DNA of 64,000 nt from Methylosarcina fibrata AML-C10. Lineage in GTDB: Bacteria; Pseudomonadota; Gammaproteobacteria; Methylococcales; Methylomonadaceae. The DNA is taken from NCBI RefSeq assembly GCF_000372865.1, contig NZ_KB889965.1, positions 4,299,786 to 4,363,785 on the forward strand. Reading direction: 5' to 3'. The notes under the pieces are model-generated. The model ran no database searches, was not told where the DNA came from, and was given only the letters and a program-made list of their open reading frames with translations. How positions within the stretch are numbered: the stretch's first letter is position 1; every line of letters starts with the position of its first letter. Made by a program: the position numbers and the translations under genes. This document shows, in pieces, positions 41,133 through 49,769 of this stretch.

Positions 41133-42932
41133 CTAATCTTTTTCGATGCGATACAACGCAAACGGCAGCGGCGCGTATTCCACCCCCAACGGCAACAGCG
41201 TTTTGTTGGGGACGAATTTAACCGGCGCGAACACCAAATGCCGTTTGTCGGCATGGCTGGCGCCGATACGCTCGGCCAAACTCAAGGTCAAAGCCGCTTC
41301 GCGCGATTTCAGAAAATCGAGCTCAGGCCGGTAGATCAGCCAGACGTGATATTGCGCGCTTTCCCCGACATACCAGCGCCCCGCATCGGTTTGACCGGCC
41401 GGCAAAGGTTGTCCCGTCGCCGTGTGAAACAGCCATGCGCCCAAGGCTTGATAATCGGGCAACGATTCGCCGGTTAGAATATGATTGATATCGATCGGTT
41501 CGCCCAACGTATAAAAAGTAAAGCCGCCGCCCAAACCGGCCACTTTTTCGGTGATTTTCTTCTCGCCGGTCACGGTGAGCTCTCCGTCCTTGATTTCCTT
41601 TTTGATCGTGTCGAAACGCAGGCCGTCCAGATTTTCGATGCCTTCGACCTGATGCAAAATTTTCTGATGGGCTTTGTCGCGGCTGAAATTGCTCCAGGTA
41701 ATCTTTTCCCGATACAGTTCTTCTTTTTGCGTGCCCTGGAATTCGTAGCCGTTGATCACTCGCCGCACCCGCTCGGCGGTCAGGCTGTCGGCGTAATCTT
41801 CGCATTCGACCAGGATGAATTTGCGGTTGCCGCCGTCTTTGGCGTTTTGGGCGAGTACCGCGTGGGCGGTGGTGGCGGAGCCGGCGAAGGAGTCCAGAAC
41901 CACAGAGTTGTCTGTGGTAGCAATTTGTAAGATGCGCTGTAATAAAGAAACAGGTTTCGGCGTTTGGAAAGGAGTAAAACCCAGAATATTTTTTAATTCT
42001 GTCATAGCCCCTTGGGTATGCCCAACTTCAGAATAATTCCAGACTGTTCTTGGAACGATACTTCCCATATCCTCTAAAAATCGCTTTAATCTTGGCATTT
42101 TAGCTGTTCCATTTGCTCCCCAGTAAAGGGCACCTTGCTCCTCAAGTTGTAGATGTTTTTCTTTTGAAAATCTCCATACAGCGGATTCCGAAGGTAGAAC
42201 TTTCTCACCAGTAAAGGGATTGGTAATTGGGTAGTATAAGCTTGGACGCTCTAACCGACTTTTATTACAAGTGTATGTTGCTGAATTCCAAACGCCGCGT
42301 GGATCATTATCAGGGTTTGAATAATACGCTTCTTGGTCTTCGGTTCTTTCAAGTCCATTAGGAAGCCAGGCTGATTTATTTGCCGCATAGACCAAAATAA
42401 AATCAAAGTCATCACTGAAATATTTTGCATCGTTTGCGGGTGACACTTTATTTTGCCAACTGATTGCCGCAACAAAATTCTCCTCCCCAAAAATCTCATC
42501 CAGCATCATCCTGGCCCGATGCACTTCGTTGTCGTCCAGCGTCATCCAGAAACTGCCGGTTTCGGCCAGCAGTTCATGCAATAGCTTCAGCCTCGGCCAC
42601 ATCAGCGCCAGCCATTTGTCGTGACGCAGCATGTCCTCCCGATTGACCGGATTGCTATTCAGCCATTCCCTCATGATCGGACTGTTCACGTTGTCGTTGT
42701 AGCACCAGTTTTCGTTGCCGGTGTTATACGGCGGATCGATGAAAATGCAGTCCACCTTGCCGGCATAGCGCGGCAATAAAGCTTTCAAGGCATGCAGGTT
42801 GTCGCCGTGAATGATCAGATTGCCGGAATCCTCGCCGATTGATTGGTCCGGCTGCGCGATCAATGGCCGAAACGGCACATTGAGATGATGATTGTAAACG
42901 TATTCCTTACCTTTAAAATGCAGTTCCGGCAT
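41133..42932 (-). CDS. mod: Type III DNA methyltransferase, Mod subunit
   Basis: The 599-residue N6-adenine methyltransferase marks one strand of the recognition site and provides site specificity to Res. It has the catalytic DPPY at 66-69, a target-recognition region at about 150-340, and the S-adenosylmethionine motif DSFAGSATT at 347-355 (A where FxGxG usually has G). This order makes it beta class. Two base-composition zones are clear: about 41930-42480 is AT-rich (two sampled 60-base lines have 38 percent GC), while the flanks are normal (57 percent in the sampled line after it). The AT-rich zone is the specificity region, which suggests it was replaced by recombination. A broken small gene lies four bases upstream. 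Confidence 0.9.
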   Translation of the reverse strand: MPELHFKGKEYVYNHHLNVPFRPLIAQPDQSIGEDSGNLIIHGDNLHALKALLPRYAGKVDCIFIDPPYNTGNENWCYNDNVNSPIMREWLNSNPVNREDMLRHDKWLALMWPRLKLLHELLAETGSFWMTLDDNEVHRARMMLDEIFGEENFVAAISWQNKVSPANDAKYFSDDFDFILVYAANKSAWLPNGLERTEDQEAYYSNPDNDPRGVWNSATYTCNKSRLERPSLYYPITNPFTGEKVLPSESAVWRFSKEKHLQLEEQGALYWGANGTAKMPRLKRFLEDMGSIVPRTVWNYSEVGHTQGAMTELKNILGFTPFQTPKPVSLLQRILQIATTDNSVVLDSFAGSATTAHAVLAQNAKDGGNRKFILVECEDYADSLTAERVRRVINGYEFQGTQKEELYREKITWSNFSRDKAHQKILHQVEGIENLDGLRFDTIKKEIKDGELTVTGEKKITEKVAGLGGGFTFYTLGEPIDINHILTGESLPDYQALGAWLFHTATGQPLPAGQTDAGRWYVGESAQYHVWLIYRPELDFLKSREAALTLSLAERIGASHADKRHLVFAPVKFVPNKTLLPLGVEYAPLPFALYRIEKD

Positions 42933-42935
42933 GGT

Positions 42936-43138
42936 TTAATCCTGAGTCTGTTCGGGTTTGTCGGCAAATAATGCCGGTTGCTCGGGTAGCGTCCCCCCTT
43001 TTTGCCGGCAATAATCGCGAATCATCACTTCGATCATGTTGGTCAAGCTGCGCTGTTTCTTTTCGGTCAGTAAGCGCAAACCTTCTTTGAAAGGGGAGCG
43101 ATACGCAAAGTCAACGTCGTCGTTCTAGTCGCCGCCAT
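42936..43138 (-). pseudogene. Frameshifted ribbon-helix-helix-type regulator gene
   Basis: The first part, from ATG at 43138, reads MAATRTTTLTLRIAP and then runs to a stop in a wrong frame. The next frame continues as FKEGLRLLTEKKQRSLTNMI and on to EVMIRDYC, ending at a TAA (42936-42938) four bases from the mod ATG. Joined by a one-base shift near CCCC they give a 66-67-residue protein like a CopG/Arc ribbon-helix-helix regulator. Either the gene is broken or a base is missing in the assembly. It would be the natural regulator of the restriction operon. Confidence 0.65.
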
Positions 43139-43174
43139 GGGTGAGCGCCTGGCGTTTTGGCGTTACAGTCGTGT

Positions 43175-43193
43175 ACTGCAAATATACAGCAGT
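43175..43193. promoter_or_regulatory. Inverted repeat, candidate operator of the restriction operon
   Basis: ACTGC and GCAGT flank nine AT-rich bases (43175-43193), about 37-55 bases upstream of the broken regulator gene. It could be the operator that regulator bound; AT-rich TATATT inside it might be a -10 box. Confidence 0.35.
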
Positions 43194-43329
43194 CCGCATT
43201 CTTTAACCAGTTCAGGATGGATAATGGTTAAACGGTACTCTCATCGACACTTTTTTCGACTTCCATGCCTTATCTAGACGTTATTTTCAGGAATATAAAA
43301 AGGTTTAAACAGAATTTGATTTTAAAGGC

Positions 43330-43527
43330 TTGAAGAAAAGAGACGCTGTTTCTCTGTTTAGAGCTCTGCTCACCTTATCGGAAGCCCAACAAGCAGAAAT
43401 CGAAACGGAGTTGCAGCAGATAGACGGCATGGCCTGTCAAGGCAACATCATCGCTTTGATCGAGGAAAACGTTCGGAGAACTTTCGGCATGGCCAACATC
43501 ACGACAGCTCATTGCTTGCCGGAATGA
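43330..43527 (+). CDS. Short ORF, possible gene fragment
   Basis: A TTG-started frame of 65 codons gives KKRDAVSLFRALLTLSEAQQ followed by AEIETELQQIDGMACQGN, a helix-rich sequence that looks like the N-terminus of a larger protein, followed by a weak end (VRRTFGMANITTAHCLPE). I recall similar helical starts in some large island-borne proteins but cannot name the family. No ribosome site is clear. It may be a fragment of a gene lost from the island. Confidence 0.3.
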   Translation: MKKRDAVSLFRALLTLSEAQQAEIETELQQIDGMACQGNIIALIEENVRRTFGMANITTAHCLPE

Positions 43528-43612
43528 CGCGATAGAGGCTATTAATCCGGACAATTGCAACCAGAATTGCAACCAATCGAACGAAACGAAGGGAATCTAA
43601 AGAAACAAGTGT

Positions 43613-43668
43613 TTGATTTGAATGGGGTGAACGATGGGGCTCGAACCCACGACAACCGGAATCACAAT
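43613..43668. repeat. Right attachment-site repeat inside tRNA-His
   Basis: Identical over 56 bases to 37781-37836. It covers the 3' half of the intact tRNA-His gene (43623-43668) and 10 bases beyond. The crossover side is therefore at or near the anticodon loop, as for many tyrosine recombinases that use tRNA genes. Confidence 0.92.
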
Positions 43669-43699
43669 CCAGTGCTCTGCCAACTGAGCTACGCTCACC
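43623..43699 (-). tRNA. tRNA-His (GTG)
   Basis: A 77-base cloverleaf with the extra 5' G that marks tRNA-His, stem GTGAGCG/CGTTCAC, anticodon loop TTGTGAT (anticodon GTG), T-loop GTTCGAGCC and encoded CCA. Last of three tRNA genes in a row on this strand; its 3' half doubles as the island attachment site. Confidence 0.97.
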
Positions 43700-43728
43700 A
43701 TTATAGAAATTCAGACGTATTCAAGAAA

Positions 43729-43805
43729 TGGCGCGCTTGGCAGGACTCGAACCTGCGACCCTCGGCTTAGAAGGCCGATGCTCTATCCGGCTGAGCTACA
43801 AGCGC
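43729..43805 (-). tRNA. tRNA-Arg (TCT)
   Basis: A 77-base cloverleaf with acceptor stem GCGCTTG/CAAGCGC, anticodon loop CTTCTAA (anticodon TCT, reads AGA) and encoded CCA. Middle gene of the Pro-Arg-His operon. Confidence 0.97.
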
Positions 43806-43809
43806 TAAA

Positions 43810-43886
43810 TGGTCGGGGTAGAGGGATTCGAACCCCCGACATCCTGCTCCCAAAGCAGGCGCGCTACCAGACTGCGCTATACCCCG
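43810..43886 (-). tRNA. tRNA-Pro (TGG)
   Basis: A 77-base cloverleaf with acceptor stem CGGGGTA/TACCCCG, anticodon loop TTTGGGA (anticodon TGG) and encoded CCA. First gene of the Pro-Arg-His operon. Confidence 0.97.
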
Positions 43887-43941
43887 ACGATCTTCGACTA
43901 AATGGCTTGTGACGTTCTCAACCACCCTTGAAGAGCTGACT

Positions 43942-43970
43942 ATGATAACGGTCTTAAGTGTTATCGTCAA
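43942..43970 (-). promoter_or_regulatory. Sigma-70 promoter of the tRNA-Pro-Arg-His operon
   Basis: On the minus strand TTGACG, 17 bases and TATCAT lie 55 bases upstream of the tRNA-Pro 5' end. Spacing and boxes are near consensus. Confidence 0.75.
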
Positions 43971-44049
43971 CTGTTTTTATGATAATTTCGCAAGCAAACA
44001 AAATTCCGGATTCTTGTGAGAAGAAAATCTTCAAGATTGAAAATATTTA

Positions 44050-44469
44050 TCATTCTTCGCTCAATGTCAGAGTGATTTCGGCCGCTTGTTGCCCGGAAAT
44101 TTTAAAGCCCCGCATTTCCAGGATGCCCTTCGTGTTCAGTGAAATGATCAGATAGAGCGCTTCGGGATAGGCGGCCTGCTCCAGATCGGCGGCCGAAGGT
44201 ATGGCCGGGGCGGTAGGATGGGAATGATAAACGGCAAACAACTCTTCGCCCTGATTGCGCATCTGGGACATGGCGGCGATTTGCTGTCTGGCGTCGAGCA
44301 GAAAGCGGTGTTCCGGATGCGGATCGACGTTTTCAATCGGATAGCAGGTGTTCGGGACGCCGTTTTTGCTCCCTATGAGTCCGCAGATTTCCCGGTCGGG
44401 AGAAATCTGGGCCAGATGCAGCAGTTGATTGGTCAGTTTTCGTGGTAGCTGGATTTCTTGTTGGCGCAT
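44050..44469 (-). CDS. JAMM/Mov34 (M67-type) zinc metalloprotease-like protein
   Basis: The 139-residue protein is a prokaryotic JAMM domain: Glu27 in REICGLIG, then His82-x-His84 followed after seven residues by Ser92 and Asp95 (HSHPTAPAIPSAAD), the full zinc set of MPN+ isopeptidase-like enzymes. Bacterial relatives remove ubiquitin-like or sulfur-carrier proteins from conjugates, often in cysteine or cofactor synthesis; no such substrate gene is near. It lies 62 bases after prmC on the same strand and is probably the end of the hemA-prfA-prmC transcript. Confidence 0.85.
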   Translation of the reverse strand: MRQQEIQLPRKLTNQLLHLAQISPDREICGLIGSKNGVPNTCYPIENVDPHPEHRFLLDARQQIAAMSQMRNQGEELFAVYHSHPTAPAIPSAADLEQAAYPEALYLIISLNTKGILEMRGFKISGQQAAEITLTLSEE

Positions 44470-44531
44470 GGTTTGCCTTGATCAATTGAAAATGACGGGC
44501 CGAAAGATGAAAAGAGAATCGGTTCCTTGCT

Positions 44532-45395
44532 TCAGGCCGGCTCCGGGCTGCGGCTCGAACCGTATCGACCGTAAGTCACGCGGGGCTGGCCCGACAGATC
44601 ATAACAGGTTTCCACCTCGGCATAGCCGAACGCTTTAAAAACGGATTGCGCCGCCTGCTTCTGGTCATAGCCGTGCTCGATCAAGAGATGGCCGCCCGGA
44701 ACCAGGCGTGCCCGGGCCGTATCGGCGATGCGGCGGATGTCGGCCAGCCCCTGTTCCGGGGCGCACAGGCTGGTTTTCGGTTCGAAGCGTAGATCACCTT
44801 GTTCAAGATGGCCGTCGTTCTCGGCGATGTACGGCGGATTGCTGACGATCAAGTCGAACTGTGTGTCCGGGACGTCGGCAAACCAGTCGCTCCGGCAAAA
44901 GCGGACATTGCGGATACGGTGCTTTTCGGCGTTCCGTTGCGCGATGCTCAGTGCCGGCAGGCTGAAATCGACTGCGACCACGTCGGCCAGCGGCCGTTCT
45001 GCAGCCAGCGTGATCGCGATGATGCCGGAGCCGGTGCCCAGATCGATCACTTTAACGGATCGATCGTCCGGGATTCGTTGCAGGCTGAGTTCGATCAACA
45101 GTTCGGTCTCCGGCCTGGGAATCAGCACGTCGGGAGTGACGATGAAATCACGGGACCAGAATTCGCGCGTTCCGGTCAGATAGGCGAGAGGAATGCCTTG
45201 CTGCCGGGTTCGAACCAAGGTCCGGAAGGCTTCGGTTTGTTCCTCCGAAAGCAAGTGCTCGGGCCAGGCGCGAAGATGCGACCGGGCTTTGCCGAGAGTT
45301 TCGGCCAACAGGATTTCCGCTTCCAGCCGGGGCGATTCGGAAAGCCGGTGCAGGTCGGCGGCCGCTTCCCTTAATGCGGATTCTATGCTGTTCAT
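44532..45395 (-). CDS. prmC: PrmC, release factor glutamine methyltransferase
   Basis: PrmC methylates the glutamine of the GGQ motif in release factors RF1 and RF2. The 287-residue protein has an N-terminal helical domain (to about 80), a linker with IPRPETELL, the SAM-binding motif [13 protein letters not shown], and the catalytic NPPY ([10 protein letters not shown]). The length is standard. It follows prfA, its substrate gene, by 24 bases. Confidence 0.95.
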   Translation of the reverse strand: MNSIESALREAAADLHRLSESPRLEAEILLAETLGKARSHLRAWPEHLLSEEQTEAFRTLVRTRQQGIPLAYLTGTREFWSRDFIVTPDVLIPRPETELLIELSLQRIPDDRSVKVIDLGTGSGIIAITLAAERPLADVVAVDFSLPALSIAQRNAEKHRIRNVRFCRSDWFADVPDTQFDLIVSNPPYIAENDGHLEQGDLRFEPKTSLCAPEQGLADIRRIADTARARLVPGGHLLIEHGYDQKQAAQSVFKAFGYAEVETCYDLSGQPRVTYGRYGSSRSPEPA

Positions 45396-45419
45396 GAGCG
45401 AGGACGGTCGGGCATGATG

Positions 45420-46508
45420 CTAGGCCTCTTCTCCCAGTTGCGTCAACAGTTCGGCCTGATGCTCGCTGATCAAGGGTTGAACCACCTGTTCCAGTCCGCC
45501 CTGCATGATGTCGTCCAGTTTGTACAAGGTTAAATTGATGCGATGGTCGGTCAGGCGGCCCTGCGGGTAGTTGTAGGTGCGAATGCGTTCGGAGCGGTCG
45601 CCGCTGCCGACTTGCAGTTTTCGCGTCGCCGACTGCTCGGCGTGGTGTTTTTCCTGCTCCGCCGCCAACAGCCGCGATTGCAGCAGGGACATGGCCCGTG
45701 CCCGGTTTTTGTGTTGCGAGCGTTCATCCTGGCATTCCACGACCACGCCGCTGGGAAGGTGGGTGATGCGTATCGCGGATTCGGTCCGGTTGACGTGCTG
45801 GCCGCCGGCGCCCGAGGCGCGGTAGGTGTCGATCCGAAGATCGGCGGGATTGATCTCGATGGCATCGACTTCCTCGACTTCGGGCATGATCGCCACGGTG
45901 CAGGCCGAGGTGTGGATGCGGCCCTGCGATTCGGTCTCGGGAACCCGCTGCACCCGGTGCGTGCCGGATTCGAATTTCAATTGCGAATAAACGTCCCGCC
46001 CGGATACACGCAGAATGATTTCCTTGTAGCCGCCGTGATCCCCGGGGCTTTCGCTGATGACTTCGGTTTGCCAGCCTTTTTTCTCCGCATAGCGTTGATA
46101 CATGCGGGACAGATCGCCGGAAAAAATGGCCGCTTCGTCGCCGCCCGTGCCGGCGCGGATTTCCAGAAATATGTTGCGATTGTCGTTCGGATCTTTCGGC
46201 AGCAGCAGAATCTGCAATTCCTGTTCCAGCGATTCGATCAGACTTCCGGCTTCGTTCGCTTCTTCTTTGGCCAGTTCTCTCAGCTCGGGATCGCTGTCAT
46301 TGCTCATTTCCCTGGCGGAGGCCAGCATCGACAAGACTTGCTCGTAGCGCCGGTAGCAATCGACCAGCGGGCCGATTTGAGCGTACTCCTGGCTTAACGA
46401 ACGCTGTTGTTTTTGATTGCTTTGTACTTCGGGCTGGGATAGGAGGGCGGCGATTTCGTCGTAGCGTTCGCTCAGGTTTTCTAATCGGTTTTTTATCGAA
46501 GGCTTCAT
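45420..46508 (-). CDS. prfA: Peptide chain release factor 1
   Basis: RF1 ends translation at UAA and UAG. The 362-residue protein has the codon-recognition tripeptide region [14 protein letters not shown] (PxT) and the catalytic GGQ in [15 protein letters not shown]. Length and order of domains are standard. It begins five bases after hemA and precedes prmC, the conserved gammaproteobacterial order. Confidence 0.96.
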   Translation of the reverse strand: MKPSIKNRLENLSERYDEIAALLSQPEVQSNQKQQRSLSQEYAQIGPLVDCYRRYEQVLSMLASAREMSNDSDPELRELAKEEANEAGSLIESLEQELQILLLPKDPNDNRNIFLEIRAGTGGDEAAIFSGDLSRMYQRYAEKKGWQTEVISESPGDHGGYKEIILRVSGRDVYSQLKFESGTHRVQRVPETESQGRIHTSACTVAIMPEVEEVDAIEINPADLRIDTYRASGAGGQHVNRTESAIRITHLPSGVVVECQDERSQHKNRARAMSLLQSRLLAAEQEKHHAEQSATRKLQVGSGDRSERIRTYNYPQGRLTDHRINLTLYKLDDIMQGGLEQVVQPLISEHQAELLTQLGEEA

Positions 46509-46513
46509 TGAGT

Positions 46514-47764
46514 TTACTGTAATTTGAAAATTTCCCGGGCCGCCGCAATCAGGTCGCGCCGGTCGTTTTCGGCGGCTTCCCGAATTTGAGTGCTGGGCGT
46601 GTGCAATAGTTTGTTGGTCAGGCTGTGCGCGAGACGGTTCAACGCTTCTTCCGGCGAAGCGCCGTTTTTGAGTTGAGCCAGGGCTTTTTGCAGGGCTTCG
46701 TCGCGGATGAGTTCGGCTTGATTGCGGTAATCGCGAATCGTCGATTGAGCGCCCTGGGCACGAAGCCAGTTCAAGAAATAATCCACCTGGGTTTCGATGA
46801 TTTCTTCGGCCTGTTCCGCCGCTTGCCGGCGAGAGTTCATGTTCTGATTGATCGTGTTCTGGAGATCGTCTACCGTATACAGGTAAACGTCCCTGAGCTG
46901 TTCGACTTCCGGCTCTATATCGCGGGGAACGGCAAGATCCACCATGAACATGGGCTTGTGTTTGCGTTTTTTGAGCGCGCTTTCGACTCGTCCCTTTCCT
47001 AAAATAGGGAGCTGGCTGGCGGTCGAGGAAATGACGATGTCCGCTTCCTCCAAATGGCTGGGTAATTCCGACAGGGCGATGGCGTACCCGTTGAATTGCG
47101 TGGCCAGAGTATGGGCTTTGTCATAGGTGCGGTTGGCGATGATGATGCGGCCGATGCCGAGCTGGACAAGGTGCCGTGCCGTTAATTCGATCGTTTCGCC
47201 GGCACCGATCAGGAGCGCGGTTTGTTCACTCAGCTTATCGAAAATCTGTTGCGCCAGTTGGACGGCGGCAAAGGCCACCGAAACCGGACTGGATCCTATG
47301 GCGGTATCGGTGCGTACCTTCTTGGCCGCCATGAAAGTATGCTGAAACAGTTTTCCCAGGCGTTTGCCCAGGGTGCCGGCCTGGCTGGCGGCCTGGTAGG
47401 CGGATTTCATCTGGCCGAGGATTTGCGGTTCGCCCAGGATCATGGAATCCAGTCCACAGGCCACGCGGAACATGTGGCGAATCAATTGGCTGTCGATATG
47501 CGAATACAGGTAGGGCGTAAAATCGCCCGGGTCGATGTTTCTGTTTTGGGCGACCCAATCGACCAGTATCTGCTGATTGGCCGTGCTCGCAGTACAATAA
47601 AGCTCGGTGCGGTTGCAGGTCGACAGGATGGCGGCTTCGCTGATGCCTTTAACTTTCAGCAGGTCCTGAAGGGAAGGTTGCAGTATCTCGGTAGGATAGG
47701 CCAGACGTTCGCGGACGGCGAGCGGCGCGGTAGTGTAATTAATCCCAACTGCAAGAAGTGTCAT
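46514..47764 (-). CDS. hemA: Glutamyl-tRNA reductase
   Basis: HemA makes glutamate-1-semialdehyde from glutamyl-tRNA, the first step of tetrapyrrole synthesis by the C5 route. The 416-residue protein has the catalytic cysteine segment [14 protein letters not shown] (about 45-58), the NADPH motif [14 protein letters not shown], and the C-terminal dimer helix region. The family start [15 protein letters not shown] fixes the ATG at 47764, not the ORF start at 47815. It is divergent from the TPR lipoprotein gene, as in relatives. Confidence 0.95.
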   Translation of the reverse strand: MTLLAVGINYTTAPLAVRERLAYPTEILQPSLQDLLKVKGISEAAILSTCNRTELYCTASTANQQILVDWVAQNRNIDPGDFTPYLYSHIDSQLIRHMFRVACGLDSMILGEPQILGQMKSAYQAASQAGTLGKRLGKLFQHTFMAAKKVRTDTAIGSSPVSVAFAAVQLAQQIFDKLSEQTALLIGAGETIELTARHLVQLGIGRIIIANRTYDKAHTLATQFNGYAIALSELPSHLEEADIVISSTASQLPILGKGRVESALKKRKHKPMFMVDLAVPRDIEPEVEQLRDVYLYTVDDLQNTINQNMNSRRQAAEQAEEIIETQVDYFLNWLRAQGAQSTIRDYRNQAELIRDEALQKALAQLKNGASPEEALNRLAHSLTNKLLHTPSTQIREAAENDRRDLIAAAREIFKLQ

Positions 47765-47964
47765 GGTGTCAATGTTATGAAAGCGATAATCGCTGCGATC
47801 GGCTTGTTTTAACAAAAATCGCAGTATTATTTAAAAATCACAGTATATTATGTCGGCGTATTGTAAAAAAATATAACGGCTTAAGCCAAATCGATTGAAT
47901 CCGGTTTCCGAATCGGTTGATTTTTCCGATAATTATAATCAGATTATAAATTTAGGATGTTTGC

Positions 47965-49707
47965 GTGTTAATTTTCAGATTGTTTTCAGTGGTTGCTTTG
48001 GTTTTACTTAATGCTTGCGCTGCTTCTCCGGAAAAGCCAGGCGCCCCGAAAGAATTTCCGGTTCCAGCCAGCCCGGACAAAGCCAGTGAAAAAACATCAA
48101 CCAGCGAAGCCAGGACGGCGATTGATCCCGACGTCTTGTTCATCTTGTTGTCGGCGGAAATTGCCGGGCAGAGAGGGCATTACGACATCGCTTACCAAGG
48201 TTATATGGAGGCCGCCAGGCGCGTCAAGGATCCGAAACCTGCGGAAAGAGCGGCCATGATCGCGATGTACATGAAGGACAACAAAAAATTAAACCGCGCC
48301 CTGAATTTATGGCTGAAGAATGACCCCGACAATCCGACGGCCAGAAAGCTGGCGGCATTGACCGCTCTGCGGGCCCAGGATAAACAGGCCTCGTTAGAAC
48401 ACTTGAACAAGATTCTTGCCATTGACCCCGCCGATTTCGAAAACACGGTGCTGGAGTTGGCGACCGCGCTGCAAGAGGAGGGCAAGACCGATTTTTTGTA
48501 TGACGTGCTGGAGTCGATATCGGTAAACAATCCAAAGCAGTCGACCGTTTTGTACGTGCAGTCCCTGCTGGCGATGCAGATGAAAAAGCAGGATGTGGCC
48601 GAACATAAGATCCGGCAGGCTCTGATGATTCAGCCGGACTGGGACAAGGCTCTGATATTTCAGGCTCAGATAGCCGCGTTGTCCGGCGATATGAACAAGG
48701 CGGCGGAATTGTTGCGCAACGCCTCCGCCAAATATCCGGACAACGACAAGATCAGCAAGATGTATGCTCAGTTGTTGATCAAGAAGGCCGACTACGAGAC
48801 GGCGGTCGAAGTTTATCAAAAATTGGTGACGCGCAATCCGGAAGACGTCGAAAGTCAATTTGCTCTCGGTTTACTGTATTTTCAACTGGACAGGGATGAC
48901 AAGGCTGAAGAAGTTTTCACCAAGCTGCTGGAACAGCCTAAATGGCGGTATCAGGCCAGTTTTTACCTGGGTAAGCTCGAAGAAAAACATGAAAATGTGC
49001 AAAAAGCGATAGAGTGGTTCGATAAAGTCACCGAAGGACCGTTTGAATTTGAAGCCTCACTTTCGGCGGTGTCGCTGCTGATCAAGGACAAGCGGTATGA
49101 AGAAGTCGCTCCCCGGCTGAAAATAATGGAGGAGCGGTTTCCGAAGCAAATCGTCCGGATACGGCTGCTGCAGGTGGAAATGCTCAGTCACCAAAAGCGC
49201 TATGAAGAGGCTTTTAAATTATTGACTGATTTTTTAACACAATTTCCAGGCGACAAGGACATCTTGTACACTCGCGCCTTGATGGCGGAACGGCTGGGCC
49301 GGATGGATATCCTGGAGGCCGATCTGAAAAAAATCCTGGCAACCAATCCGAACAGCGCCGAAGCGTTGAACGCGCTGGGCTACTCGCTGCTGGATTATCC
49401 CGATCGTTACGCCGAAGCCGAAAAATATCTGATCAAAGCCCTGACGCTGCAACCTGACGAGCCGGTCATTATGGACAGCTACGGATGGTTGCAGTTTAAA
49501 TTGGGCAAGCCGGCCAAAGCCTTGATCTATCTCGAACAGGCCTATGCCAAGCAGCCGGAGAACGAGATTGCTGCGCATCTGGCCGAAGTGCTGTGGACAT
49601 TGGGTCGAAAGGACGAAGCCAGGAAACTGTTCAACAAGGCTTTCAAGAAAGCCCCGGAGGACGAATATCTTCTGGACTTTAAAAAGCGCATTCTTGATAA
49701 CGAGTGA
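47965..49707 (+). CDS. TPR-repeat lipoprotein
   Basis: The 580-residue protein begins with a lipobox-type signal (LVLLNAC, cysteine near residue 18) and is otherwise made of about twelve tetratricopeptide repeats (for example MYAQLLIKKADYETAVEVYQ; ALNALGYSLLDYPDRYAEAE). TPR lipoproteins of this kind stand between hemA and lolB in many gammaproteobacteria; the function is unknown, perhaps scaffolding at the outer membrane. It starts with GTG at 47965, with AGGA ten bases upstream; an ATG at 47958 meets a stop at once. It leads the lolB-ispE operon. Confidence 0.85.
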   Translation: MLIFRLFSVVALVLLNACAASPEKPGAPKEFPVPASPDKASEKTSTSEARTAIDPDVLFILLSAEIAGQRGHYDIAYQGYMEAARRVKDPKPAERAAMIAMYMKDNKKLNRALNLWLKNDPDNPTARKLAALTALRAQDKQASLEHLNKILAIDPADFENTVLELATALQEEGKTDFLYDVLESISVNNPKQSTVLYVQSLLAMQMKKQDVAEHKIRQALMIQPDWDKALIFQAQIAALSGDMNKAAELLRNASAKYPDNDKISKMYAQLLIKKADYETAVEVYQKLVTRNPEDVESQFALGLLYFQLDRDDKAEEVFTKLLEQPKWRYQASFYLGKLEEKHENVQKAIEWFDKVTEGPFEFEASLSAVSLLIKDKRYEEVAPRLKIMEERFPKQIVRIRLLQVEMLSHQKRYEEAFKLLTDFLTQFPGDKDILYTRALMAERLGRMDILEADLKKILATNPNSAEALNALGYSLLDYPDRYAEAEKYLIKALTLQPDEPVIMDSYGWLQFKLGKPAKALIYLEQAYAKQPENEIAAHLAEVLWTLGRKDEARKLFNKAFKKAPEDEYLLDFKKRILDNE

Positions 49708-49769
49708 TTGTGGGCTTGTTATCTTTGCGCATACAAGGCTTGCCGCCCGTTTGATAATTATTTTCATAA

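Larger units (their letters stand above)
43139..43612. other. Intergenic region at the right end of the island
   Basis: The 474 bases hold the probable promoter of the restriction operon, an inverted repeat (43175-43193) and a small ORF at 43330-43527. Composition is AT-rich compared with the housekeeping DNA around it. No integrase is present. Confidence 0.5.
37781..43668. mobile_element. Genomic island in tRNA-His with type III R-M and VapBC
   Basis: The segment is framed by the 56-bp direct repeat (37781-37836 and 43613-43668), so the inserted unit is 5,832 bases. It carries, all on the minus strand, a broken ribbon-helix-helix gene, mod, vapB, vapC and res. No integrase or recombinase gene is inside; the insert must have been moved by enzymes coded elsewhere or have lost them. 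The intact tRNA-His lies at the right end, with its 3' part supplied by the insert. Confidence 0.82.

Noticed and set aside
37867-43612. Search for an integrase or transposase in the tRNA-His island
   Set aside because: All frames of reasonable size were read; none shows tyrosine or serine recombinase or DDE transposase motifs.
43555-43770. ORF across the tRNA-His and tRNA-Arg genes
   Set aside because: Its peptide is simply the translation of tRNA genes and the attachment repeat.
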